The notes under the pieces are model-generated. The model ran no database searches. It saw only the letters and a list, made by a program, of their open reading frames with translations, and was not told the DNA's origin. The position numbers were made by a program, and so were the translations under genes. Source: an uncultured Bacteroidales bacterium (GTDB taxonomy: Bacteria > Bacteroidota > Bacteroidia > Bacteroidales > Paludibacteraceae). Taken from it: a stretch of 32,100 nucleotides of DNA. The stretch covers positions 1 through 32,100 of the forward strand of contig CADAZU010000016.1 of the NCBI GenBank assembly GCA_902792535.1, read 5' to 3'. Of the stretch, positions 1 through 5,978 are shown piece after piece; positions within the stretch are counted from its first letter, which is position 1, and the number at the start of each line of letters is the position of its first letter.

Positions 1-399
1 ACGATGGGAAACGATGTGGCGATTGCAGCAGTTGCGCTTGGAGCAACGATGGTGGAGAAACATTTTATCATTGATCGAACCATTGGAGGACCGGATGCAG
101 CATTCTCCATGCAACAAGATGAGTTTGCCTCTATGGTACAATCAATCCGCAATGTAGAGAAAGCATTAGGGACTATTGCTTACAAAACTAATCCCGCTAC
201 CATCAAAGGCCGTGAGTTCAGCCGCTCTCTCTACGTAGCAGAAGACATGAGAAACGGAGATATTATCACAGAGCAAAACGTCCGTTCTGTCCGGCCGGGA
301 TATAGCCTTGCACCGAAATTTCTGCCTGAGATATTGGGAAAAAGAATCAAATCAGACAAAAAGAAAGGAGACCGTATTACGCTCTCCGATATTGAGTAA
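1..399 (+). CDS. pseI: Pseudaminic acid synthase / NeuB-family nonulosonate synthase, C-terminal part (5' end outside window)
   Basis: The reading frame is already open at base 1, so this is the last 132 codons of a longer gene. Residues 1-55 are the end of the NeuB TIM barrel: the stretch VALGATMVEKHF followed by GGPDAAFSM. Sialic acid synthases normally read GPDHKAS here, while pseudaminate synthases (PseI) read GG.D..FS, so I favour PseI. The last ~60 residues form a SAF (antifreeze-like) domain, recognisable from FSRSLYVAEDMRNGDIIT and VRPGYSLAPKFLPEILGKR. The family condenses phosphoenolpyruvate with a 6-carbon diacetamido sugar to give a 9-carbon nonulosonic acid used on surface glycans or glycoproteins. 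The gene converges on kpsF. Family membership is firm; the PseI rather than NeuB assignment is inference from one motif because the catalytic half is missing. Confidence 0.8.
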   Translation, partial: TMGNDVAIAAVALGATMVEKHFIIDRTIGGPDAAFSMQQDEFASMVQSIRNVEKALGTIAYKTNPATIKGREFSRSLYVAEDMRNGDIITEQNVRSVRPGYSLAPKFLPEILGKRIKSDKKKGDRITLSDIE

Positions 400-445
400 T
401 CTATCCGGCGGCACCAACTGACAATACTGACATATCTTTTCTATT

Positions 446-468
446 TTTTCGAACGCCCTGTTCGAAAA
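446..468. terminator. Inverted repeat between convergent pseI and kpsF, possible bidirectional terminator
   Basis: TTTTCGAAC and GTTCGAAAA form a perfect 9-bp stem around the loop gccct. It lies in the 179-bp gap between two convergent genes, where a bidirectional terminator is expected. No separate T-run follows on either side beyond the A/T ends of the stem, so intrinsic termination is uncertain. The rest of the gap (400-578) shows nothing else I recognise. Confidence 0.4.
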
Positions 469-578
469 TTCAACGTTAGTTGTTCTTATATATTCTTAGT
501 GATTTTTAGTCATTATAGGTACTAAACCGAACCCATATAGGAATCAACGGCTATCCCTTTGCCATCCATCTACTCTCA

Positions 579-1559
579 TTAGTGATAAAAACGTGTGCCG
601 GGGAGGCAGGAGAAGGAGTCAATGACGCCGACGACACAATCTTGATCATCCAACACAATCAGAGTGTGGATGGAGTGATGGTTCATCTTCTCGCCGGCTT
701 CGACGATCTTGGCGGACTGCCGAATGACCTTGGGGTTAACAGACATTATTTCCGATACCTGCGTATCGAAGAAAGTCTGTCCCAGTCTCAATGTTGCTCT
801 GCGGATATCGCCGTCGGTAATTATTCCGAGTAGTTTGCTGTTTTCTACCACAATGCCGATTCCTAATGTGCCTTTGGTGACGATCTCGATGGCTTCGCGC
901 ATCGACATTCGGGGCGAGAGGAACGGCAGGTTTTCGGTGAACATCACATCTTCCACCTTCGCCAGCAGTTTGCGTCCGAGGTCTCCTCCGGGGTGCAACG
1001 CAGCAAAGTCGGTCGGCTGGAAATGGTTCGCTTCGACGAGTGCACATGCCAGCGCGTCGCCCATTGCGAGGGTGGCTGTAGTAGAAGCGGTCGGAATGAG
1101 ATTCAGCGGATCCGCTTCACGCGAAACGGATATGTTCAGATGTACCACGGCGTATTGGGCGAGCAGACTCTCGTCGTTGGACGACATGCCGATGATGGGT
1201 ATTCCTTTCGCCTGAATGAGCGGCAGGAAGCGCAGCAACTCTTCTGTTGCGCCGGAATAAGAGATCGCGAGGACAAGATCGTCCGCAGAAAGCATCCCCA
1301 AGTCGCCGTGATAGGCGTCCAGCGGGTTCAGAAAGAATGCCGGCGTGCCGGTAGAAGCCAGCGTAGCGGCGATCTTCGAACCGATATGTCCGGATTTACC
1401 CACACCGGTCACCACAATCTTGCCTTTGCAAGTCCGGATCAGCTCCACCGCTTGCAGGAAATGTTCGTCCAGACGTTCCTGCAATGCCGTAACAGCCGCA
1501 GCCTCACAGGTCAGGCACTCCTTGGCACGCGCCAGGATATGCGAATATTCGTTATTCAT
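579..1559 (-). CDS. kpsF: D-arabinose-5-phosphate isomerase (KpsF/GutQ/KdsD family)
   Basis: This 326-residue protein has the normal family length. It interconverts ribulose-5-phosphate and arabinose-5-phosphate in the cytosol, the entry step to Kdo. An N-terminal SIS domain (about 35-175) shows VTGVGKSGHIG at 50-60, SGATEE at 102-107, the PLNLIPTASTTATLAMGDAL block from 151, and HPGG at 189-192. Two CBS domains follow (about 204-316). The C-terminus ends GVIDSFSCL plus seven extra residues. The ATG lies inside the last codons of the upstream glycosyltransferase gene (8-bp overlap), which suggests translational coupling. The first residues MNNEYS and the last residues of the upstream protein (MNNE) both come from one 7-bp repeat. 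kdsC is in the same operon and kdsB is in the next plus-strand operon, supporting a Kdo role. Confidence 0.93.
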   Translation of the reverse strand: MNNEYSHILARAKECLTCEAAAVTALQERLDEHFLQAVELIRTCKGKIVVTGVGKSGHIGSKIAATLASTGTPAFFLNPLDAYHGDLGMLSADDLVLAISYSGATEELLRFLPLIQAKGIPIIGMSSNDESLLAQYAVVHLNISVSREADPLNLIPTASTTATLAMGDALACALVEANHFQPTDFAALHPGGDLGRKLLAKVEDVMFTENLPFLSPRMSMREAIEIVTKGTLGIGIVVENSKLLGIITDGDIRRATLRLGQTFFDTQVSEIMSVNPKVIRQSAKIVEAGEKMNHHSIHTLIVLDDQDCVVGVIDSFSCLPGTRFYH

Positions 1560-1570
1560 TATTCATTATT
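1550..1570 (-). repeat. Heptamer array (ATGAATA, ATGAATA, ACGAATA) spanning the glycosyltransferase stop and kpsF start
   Basis: On the minus strand three 7-bp units run head to tail. They supply the last codons and stop of the glycosyltransferase gene as well as the kpsF ATG. This is one of several 7-bp-period arrays at gene junctions in the window. Confidence 0.7.
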
Positions 1571-2685
1571 TTTATAAACGCTGCGGCCATGTTCGACCAT
1601 GCGTATTTGGTTTTCTCTTTCTTCAGATATTCGGTATAGTCCGCTTGGCGGTCTTGCGTGAAATAGTCCAAGATATCCGTTGCAATCGCCTCAGCGGAAG
1701 GCTCACTGGTGTAGCCCATCTTGTGGTCATGCACGATCTCCGCCAGCCCGCCGACGTTAGTCACCAGCATCGGTTTCTCAAAATGGAATGCCACTTGGGT
1801 CACTCCGGACTGGGTAGCGGACTTGTAGGGTTGCGCTATCAGATCCGCTGCGCCGAAATACTTCCGGAGATCGCCGTCCGGGATGAACTCATTGCGGAGA
1901 ATCACCCGTTCCGAAAGCCCATTCGTCTCTATCTGCGCACGGTATTTGTCTTCGTCCTCGTAGAACTCGCCGGCAACGATCAGGCGCAGGTCGGGCAACC
2001 TGTCTTTCACCATTCCGAAAGCGTCCAAGAGCAAGTCCAACCCCTTGTAGGCGCGCACGAGACCGAAGAATAACATATATTGCTTGTCCGCCGGGATTCC
2101 GAGCGCCTGACACGCATCGGTCTTGCTCATCCGCTCGCCGTAATGGTCGTATATCGGATGAGGGGAGTACCGTTTGGGTTTGCCCGAGCGGTCGATTTGC
2201 CCGATGTCCCGTACTACACTCTCCGAGAGGGCGACAAAGCCGTCTTGGGAGGCAACGAAATAGGGTGCAAAGAGTTTGTCCAATACGGAAGGCTCATGGG
2301 GAATCATATTATGAACAAGGGCGACGGTTTTGGTCTTTCCGTTTCGCCGCGCGATGCGGGAGATCAGTCCGTACGCAGGGGCAAAAAACGCCATCCAGTA
2401 GCAGCAGATGAGCAAGTCCGGAGCCTCCTTGCGGATCCGGTGTCCCACGCGCAGCCAATTGAACGGATTGCAGGAATTGAGGACACGACGGATCGTGAGT
2501 CCTGCCGGTGCTTCTTCCGTGGAATATTGCGTCTTGCCGGGGAAAAGAAACGAAGGGTATTGGAGTGTGAAAGTCCACACCTCCACCTCGTGCCCTTCCG
2601 CCATGAACTGACGCGCGAGACGCTCGTTGAATGCCGCCAACCCGCCTCGATAGGGATATGCCGTTCCTAAAATAATTACCTTCAT
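1552..2685 (-). CDS. GT4-family glycosyltransferase
   Basis: This 377-residue protein has the two-Rossmann GT-B layout. The N-terminal domain opens with MKVIILGTAYPYRGGLAAFN, containing the glycine-rich loop of GT4 enzymes. The C-terminal donor-binding domain contains LFFGLVRAYKGLDLLLDAF, then DLIAQPYKSATQSGVTQVAF and KPMLVTNVGGLAEIV. The usual EX7E acid pair is replaced by Gln-containing positions (SATQSGVTQ), so the donor-site chemistry may differ from classical GT4 enzymes. No signal peptide or long membrane helix is evident, so it probably works at the cytosolic face of the inner membrane. A strong Shine-Dalgarno-like AGGAGG stands just before the ATG, unusual in a Bacteroidota genome. 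It sits between ispD (11-bp gap) and kpsF (overlap), suggesting a role in LPS or surface polysaccharide. Donor and acceptor are unknown. Confidence 0.85.
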   Translation of the reverse strand: MKVIILGTAYPYRGGLAAFNERLARQFMAEGHEVEVWTFTLQYPSFLFPGKTQYSTEEAPAGLTIRRVLNSCNPFNWLRVGHRIRKEAPDLLICCYWMAFFAPAYGLISRIARRNGKTKTVALVHNMIPHEPSVLDKLFAPYFVASQDGFVALSESVVRDIGQIDRSGKPKRYSPHPIYDHYGERMSKTDACQALGIPADKQYMLFFGLVRAYKGLDLLLDAFGMVKDRLPDLRLIVAGEFYEDEDKYRAQIETNGLSERVILRNEFIPDGDLRKYFGAADLIAQPYKSATQSGVTQVAFHFEKPMLVTNVGGLAEIVHDHKMGYTSEPSAEAIATDILDYFTQDRQADYTEYLKKEKTKYAWSNMAAAFIKIMNNE

Positions 2686-2696
2686 CCTTCCTCCTT

Positions 2697-3401
2697 TTAT
2701 TTTTGCCCTTTCAAGTCTTCTTTGTAGGTGATTTTGCGATTCTGCTCCTCGCCCTGCACGATGAATATCGGATGGCGCGGCTCGTACTTGCGGACGATGC
2801 CGGCGTCGTCGGTCGCTATGATCCCGTCCTCCGCGATCGCTTTCATATAGGCGTCCGCGATCAAATCCAGATGGAACGCCTGCGGCGTCTGCGCGCGCAT
2901 GAACTCCTTGCGATCCGGTATCTCACGCACTTTGCCGTCTTCTATCCGGTAGAGGGTGTCCGTGACGGGAACCGCCACCGTGACGGCTTCGTGGGTCTCC
3001 AGCGCGGTTGCCACATCGGCTATGATCCGCTGTGAAACGAACGGCCTCGCCGCGTCATGAAACCAAAGGGAGACGGGTGAGGGTTTACCGGTTACGGGAG
3101 ATGAGGTTTCGTCCAGATATGCCAAGATGGCATGCCAAGAAGACTCCCATCGTTCGGAGCCGCCGGGGATGATTTTCGACAGTTTCTGCCACGTGTTCCT
3201 TTGGCATAATTTTTGTAGCGTATCCACGTGGTCAGGATGTATTACCACCGCGATCTCATCAATAGACGCAGCCTGCTCAAAGGCATCGACGGTGTGCTCC
3301 AAGATCGAGCGTCCGTCATCGAGCGGCAGGAATTGTTTGGGGGTTTCTCCTCCCACTCTCGCGCCGGTTCCTCCGGCTAATATGATTGCGATATTATACA
3401 T
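2697..3401 (-). CDS. ispD: 2-C-methyl-D-erythritol 4-phosphate cytidylyltransferase (IspD)
   Basis: IspD couples MEP to CTP, giving CDP-methylerythritol in the MEP isoprenoid pathway; dxr of the same pathway lies at 27881-29035. The 234-residue protein shows the nucleotide loop IILAGGTGARVGGETPKQF (residues 7-24), HDAARPFVS (from 115), AVTVAVPVTDTL, RAQTPQAF, and the C-terminal TDDAGIV and NRKITYKEDL. The related ribitol-5-phosphate cytidylyltransferases (TarI) are an alternative, but the motif set fits IspD better. Residues 101-110 (SPVTGKPSPV) just before the HDAARP motif look like a short insertion and are encoded by a heptamer array at 3073-3100. It is third in the thiL-kdsC-ispD-GT-kpsF operon, 71 bp after kdsC. 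Confidence 0.92.
   Translation of the reverse strand: MYNIAIILAGGTGARVGGETPKQFLPLDDGRSILEHTVDAFEQAASIDEIAVVIHPDHVDTLQKLCQRNTWQKLSKIIPGGSERWESSWHAILAYLDETSSPVTGKPSPVSLWFHDAARPFVSQRIIADVATALETHEAVTVAVPVTDTLYRIEDGKVREIPDRKEFMRAQTPQAFHLDLIADAYMKAIAEDGIIATDDAGIVRKYEPRHPIFIVQGEEQNRKITYKEDLKGQK
3073..3100. repeat. Degenerate heptamer array inside ispD (ACGGGTG, AGGGTTT, ACCGGTT, ACGGGAG)
   Basis: Four adjacent 7-bp units related to A(C/G)GGGTT lie within the ispD reading frame and encode residues 101-110, a proline-rich stretch not expected at this point of IspD. The unit resembles the GGTTACC array at the end of rlmN (23159-23186). The units diverge from one another, so the call rests on visual periodicity. 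Confidence 0.5.
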
Positions 3402-3445
3402 AGCTTGTTTTCTACCGTTATTCTCCCGACAATGTCATACTAACA

Positions 3446-3484
3446 ACCCACTAATCACCCACTAATCACCCACTAATCACCCAC
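3446..3484. repeat. 11-bp tandem repeat (ACCCACTAATC x3 plus partial fourth) at the kdsC 3' end
   Basis: Three perfect copies at 3446-3456, 3457-3467 and 3468-3478 are followed by ACCCAC. Read on the minus strand the unit is GATTAGTGGGT. The array carries the kdsC stop codon (3473-3475), and because 11 is not a multiple of 3 it puts stops in all three minus frames. Confidence 0.9.
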
Positions 3485-4027
3485 TCGTACACCGATGGCG
3501 GCACGTAAATGATTCATTTCCGTCAGGATGGAATCTGTGATTTCTCTGATGGCTCCTTGTCCACCGGGTGTGGCGAGGATCCGTATGTCTGCTTTAGCTC
3601 CGTTGGCGCGCGCGATAGCTTTCACTTCGCGCCGCGCGTTCGGCGGGCAACAAGGGAAGCCCACCGCGGAGAGGAGGTCGATGTCATTGATGTCGTCGCC
3701 AACGTAACACACCTCGTCGAGGGTGATGTCCAATTTCGCGCATATCCGTTGCGCTGCCTGAAGTTTCGTCAGACATTCGCCGTTGACGCGGCTGCCGACG
3801 CCGAGGTAGAGGAACTGCAGTTTGAGTTTGTCCGCACGCGCTTTGACGACAGGTGACTGCTCGGAAGTGAGGATGCCGCAAGGGATCCCCGCCTGCTGCA
3901 GCAGAACCATTCCCATGCCGTCATAGACACAGAATCGTTTCATCGCTTCGCCTTCGGCGGTGTAGTACATCCCGCCGTCCGTGAGACAACCGTCCACGTC
4001 TGTGAGGAATAATTTAATTGAACGCAT
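3473..4027 (-). CDS. kdsC: 3-deoxy-D-manno-octulosonate-8-phosphate phosphatase (KdsC), HAD superfamily
   Basis: This 184-residue protein has the length and plain HAD core of KdsC. Motif I is DVDGCLTDG (residues 10-18, nucleophile D10 and acid D12), motif II includes T54 in GILTSEQ, and motif III/IV is YVGDDINDIDLL (108-119). The GGQGAIRE tail motif (155-162) is typical of the KdsC C-terminal arm, which completes the neighbouring active site in the tetramer. It removes phosphate from Kdo-8-phosphate in the cytosol. Its start overlaps the thiL stop by 14 bp. kpsF (preceding Kdo steps) and kdsB (next step) are in the window; kdsA is not. A nonulosonate-9-phosphate phosphatase role is a less likely alternative. 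The last residues come from an 11-bp tandem repeat. Confidence 0.9.
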   Translation of the reverse strand: MRSIKLFLTDVDGCLTDGGMYYTAEGEAMKRFCVYDGMGMVLLQQAGIPCGILTSEQSPVVKARADKLKLQFLYLGVGSRVNGECLTKLQAAQRICAKLDITLDEVCYVGDDINDIDLLSAVGFPCCPPNARREVKAIARANGAKADIRILATPGGQGAIREITDSILTEMNHLRAAIGVRVGD

Positions 4028-5021
4028 TGAAACCTTGTGCTTTAAGGGTTATTTCTTCGCCATTACGCCCGATCAGGTTGCAACCGTATTCGGGTTTGGT
4101 AATGTGTCCGATGATATAGAGGTCGTCCACGGGGATGAGTTTCTCGTAGTCGTCGATGGAGCAGGTGAAGAGCAGCTCGTAATCCTCGCCGCCGTTGAGG
4201 GCGCAGGTGACGATATTGAGGTTCATCTCCTCCGCCAGCGCGGCTGCTTCGTAGTCGATCGGCAGCTTGTCCTCATAGACGCAGCACCCCACTCCTGACT
4301 GGGAGCAAATATGCAGCAACTCGGACGAGAGCCCGTCGGAGACATCCATCATCGCGGTCGGCTTGACGCCCGCTTTTCGCAAGGCTTCGAGGATGTCGCG
4401 CCGTGCTTCGGGTTTGAGTTGACGTTCGAGGAGGTACTCTTTGCCTGCGAAATCGGGTTGCTCCGCGTTCGCCAAGCGTTCGCGCTCCAGCAGTTGCAGA
4501 CCCATATACGCCGTTCCGAGGTTGCCGGAGACGCAGATCAGGTCGTTCAGTTTGGCTCCGTTGCGATAGACGATGTCTTTGGCTGCCGCTACGCCGAGAC
4601 AGGTGATGGAGATGGTCAGACCCGTCATGGAGGAGCAGGTGTCGCCTCCGACGAGATCGACGTTGTAGCGCTCGCACGCCAGACGGATGCCGGAATAGAG
4701 CGCCTCGATGTCCTCCACCGAGAAACGCTTGGAGATACCGAGCGAGACGGTAATCTGGGTCGGCGTGCCGTTCATGGCATAAATATCCGAAAAATTGACC
4801 ACCGCCGCCTTGTATCCAAGGTGTTTGAGAGGCACGTACTCCAAGTTGAAATGGATTCCTTCAAGCAACATGTCGGTCGTCATGAGCACCCGCTTGGAAC
4901 CAAAGTCCATGACGGCACAGTCGTCGCCCACGCCTTTTTTAGTGGAAGGCTGGACGTGTTTGAGATCCTTTGTCAGATGTTTGATGAGTCCAAACTCACC
5001 GTATTTAGAAATTTCAGTCAT
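4014..5021 (-). CDS. thiL: Thiamine-monophosphate kinase (ThiL)
   Basis: ThiL phosphorylates thiamine monophosphate to the cofactor thiamine diphosphate using ATP and Mg2+. The 335-residue protein belongs to the PurM/SelD-like fold. Visible motifs are GVGDDCAV (30-37), the metal-binding TTDMLLEGIHF (48-58), YAMNGTPTQITVSLG, GGDTCSS, MMDVSDGLSSELLHI and NGGEDYELLFT. It is the first gene of a five-gene minus-strand operon and has its own promoter (5077-5106), so the downstream Kdo and isoprenoid genes probably share its transcript. The leader of about 50 nt is built mostly of 8-bp repeats. It is divergent from ruvA. Confidence 0.95.
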   Translation of the reverse strand: MTEISKYGEFGLIKHLTKDLKHVQPSTKKGVGDDCAVMDFGSKRVLMTTDMLLEGIHFNLEYVPLKHLGYKAAVVNFSDIYAMNGTPTQITVSLGISKRFSVEDIEALYSGIRLACERYNVDLVGGDTCSSMTGLTISITCLGVAAAKDIVYRNGAKLNDLICVSGNLGTAYMGLQLLERERLANAEQPDFAGKEYLLERQLKPEARRDILEALRKAGVKPTAMMDVSDGLSSELLHICSQSGVGCCVYEDKLPIDYEAAALAEEMNLNIVTCALNGGEDYELLFTCSIDDYEKLIPVDDLYIIGHITKPEYGCNLIGRNGEEITLKAQGFNAFN

Positions 5022-5031
5022 TGTATTTTCT

Positions 5032-5071
5032 CATTTGCACATTTACTCATTTTCTCATTTGCACATAATGA
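5032..5071. repeat. Octamer-like array in the thiL leader
   Basis: Five 8-bp units run in series: CATTTGCA, CATTTACT, CATTTTCT, CATTTGCA, CATAATGA. A longer 18-bp direct repeat (5025-5042 and 5049-5066) is part of the same pattern. The array lies between the thiL promoter and its start codon. Confidence 0.7.
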
Positions 5072-5076
5072 GCATG

Positions 5077-5106
5077 CAAAGGTACAACAAAAAAATCAAA
5101 AACAAA
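5077..5106 (-). promoter_or_regulatory. Bacteroidetes-type promoter for the thiL operon
   Basis: On the minus strand TACCTTTG (5077-5084) matches the -7 consensus TAnnTTTG. A TTTG -33 element lies at 5103-5106, 18 nt away, slightly shorter than the usual 19-21. The region upstream is strongly A/T-rich. Confidence 0.65.
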
Positions 5107-5174
5107 AATTCAAAATCAAAAATTATATGTCCGGGGGCAGAAAAAGCATTTTTTTCAATAAAAATTCGTGCGCG

Positions 5175-5206
5175 TTTGCGTATTCGAAAAAAAAGTTGTA
5201 ATTTTG
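5175..5206 (+). promoter_or_regulatory. Bacteroidetes-type promoter for ruvA (and probably sprA onward)
   Basis: TTTG at 5175-5178 and TAATTTTG at 5199-5206 are separated by 20 nt, an exact match to TTTG-N19-21-TAnnTTTG. The expected start of transcription is near 5213, about 45 nt before the ruvA ATG. Confidence 0.8.
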
Positions 5207-5256
5207 TGCGCTTTTTCGCGTATGCAGGGAAAGTTTGATTAAACAGAAGAAAATAA

Positions 5257-5886
5257 ATGATTGATTATATTAAAGGCATATTAACGGAACTCAATCCGAC
5301 CGAAGCGGTGGTCGAAGCAGCGGGCGTGGGATACGCTATCGCTATTACGCTGCCCGGGTATTCGGCTATGGTGGGGAAAGAGGAGCCTTCAGCCGTCAGC
5401 CATCAGCCGTCAGAAGTGAAGTTGTTTATCACGGAAGTCATACGCGAGGACGCGCATGAGTTATACGGTTTCGTGGAGAAGAGCGAACGACGGCTGTTCG
5501 AGCTGCTGATGACCGTGAGCGGCGTGGGTGCTTCGACCGCACGCATGATCATGAGCGCATTCAGCGCAGAAGAGCTGCGGATGCTGATCGCCACCGGCAA
5601 CGCCAAAGCGATGGCGAAAGTGAAAGGACTCGGGCCCAAGACTGCACAACGGATCATCGTTGATCTGAAGGACAAGGCGATCAAGTTGGACCTCGGAGGC
5701 GACCCCACAGAGATACCGATGTTAGCGCCAGAAGCGGATACCGGCGTGCGCGCCGAAGCCATCAGCGCGCTGACGATGCTCGGGTTCGCTACCGCGCCCA
5801 GCGGCAAAGCGGTCGATAAGATCCTCAAAGGCGACCCGACACTCAAAGTGGAAGCGGTTATACGAGAGGCGCTGAAAATGCTGTGA
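5257..5886 (+). CDS. ruvA: Holliday junction branch migration protein RuvA
   Basis: RuvA binds four-way junctions and loads the RuvB motor during recombination repair. The 209-residue protein has the N-terminal OB fold (MIDYIKGILTELNPTEAVVEAAGVGYAIAI; then VIREDAHELYGF), the helix-hairpin-helix region (LMTVSGVGASTARMI and VKGLGPKTAQRIIVDL), and a C-terminal UBA-like domain III (EAISALTMLGF). Residues 45-54 (SAVSHQPSEV) interrupt the OB fold where homologues run straight from a short loop into the KL.I.E strand; they are encoded by a 4 x 7-bp array at 5389-5416. Next to sprA, a pairing I recall from other Bacteroidota. The ATG is about 45 nt downstream of a good promoter. Confidence 0.95.
   Translation: MIDYIKGILTELNPTEAVVEAAGVGYAIAITLPGYSAMVGKEEPSAVSHQPSEVKLFITEVIREDAHELYGFVEKSERRLFELLMTVSGVGASTARMIMSAFSAEELRMLIATGNAKAMAKVKGLGPKTAQRIIVDLKDKAIKLDLGGDPTEIPMLAPEADTGVRAEAISALTMLGFATAPSGKAVDKILKGDPTLKVEAVIREALKML
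5389..5416. repeat. Heptamer array inside ruvA (TCAGCCG, TCAGCCA, TCAGCCG, TCAGAAG)
   Basis: Four consecutive 7-bp units, three nearly identical, lie in frame and encode SAVSHQPSEV. The same unit family occurs in rlmN (24016-24043, opposite strand), where it again encodes SHQPS. Confidence 0.8.
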
Positions 5887-5903
5887 AAGGTGAATAGTGA
5901 AAA
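5883..5903. repeat. Heptamer array at the ruvA stop (GTGAAAG, GTGAATA, GTGAAAA)
   Basis: Three 7-bp units begin at the last base of the final ruvA sense codon; the ruvA TGA stop is part of the first unit. Confidence 0.6.
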
Positions 5904-5950
5904 AAAACATAGATAAACATAAAAAATTTATTGTGACCGGTAATTGGTCA

Positions 5951-5978
5951 TTGACATTTGACATTTGAAAGTTGAAAA
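5951..5978. repeat. Heptamer array containing the sprA start codon (TTGACAT, TTGACAT, TTGAAAG, TTGAAAA)
   Basis: Four consecutive 7-bp units each begin with TTG. The TTG of the fourth unit (5972-5974) is the only start that preserves the SprA signal peptide, and an in-frame TGA at 5966-5968 rules out anything further upstream. Confidence 0.75.

Noticed and set aside
579-620. Possible frameshift at the KpsF C-terminus
   Set aside because: The final residues are unusual, but the second CBS domain is complete up to GVID and total length is normal.
5934-5950. Inverted repeat TGACC/GGTCA upstream of sprA as an operator or terminator
   Set aside because: The stem is only 5 bp and there is no T-run; too weak to call.
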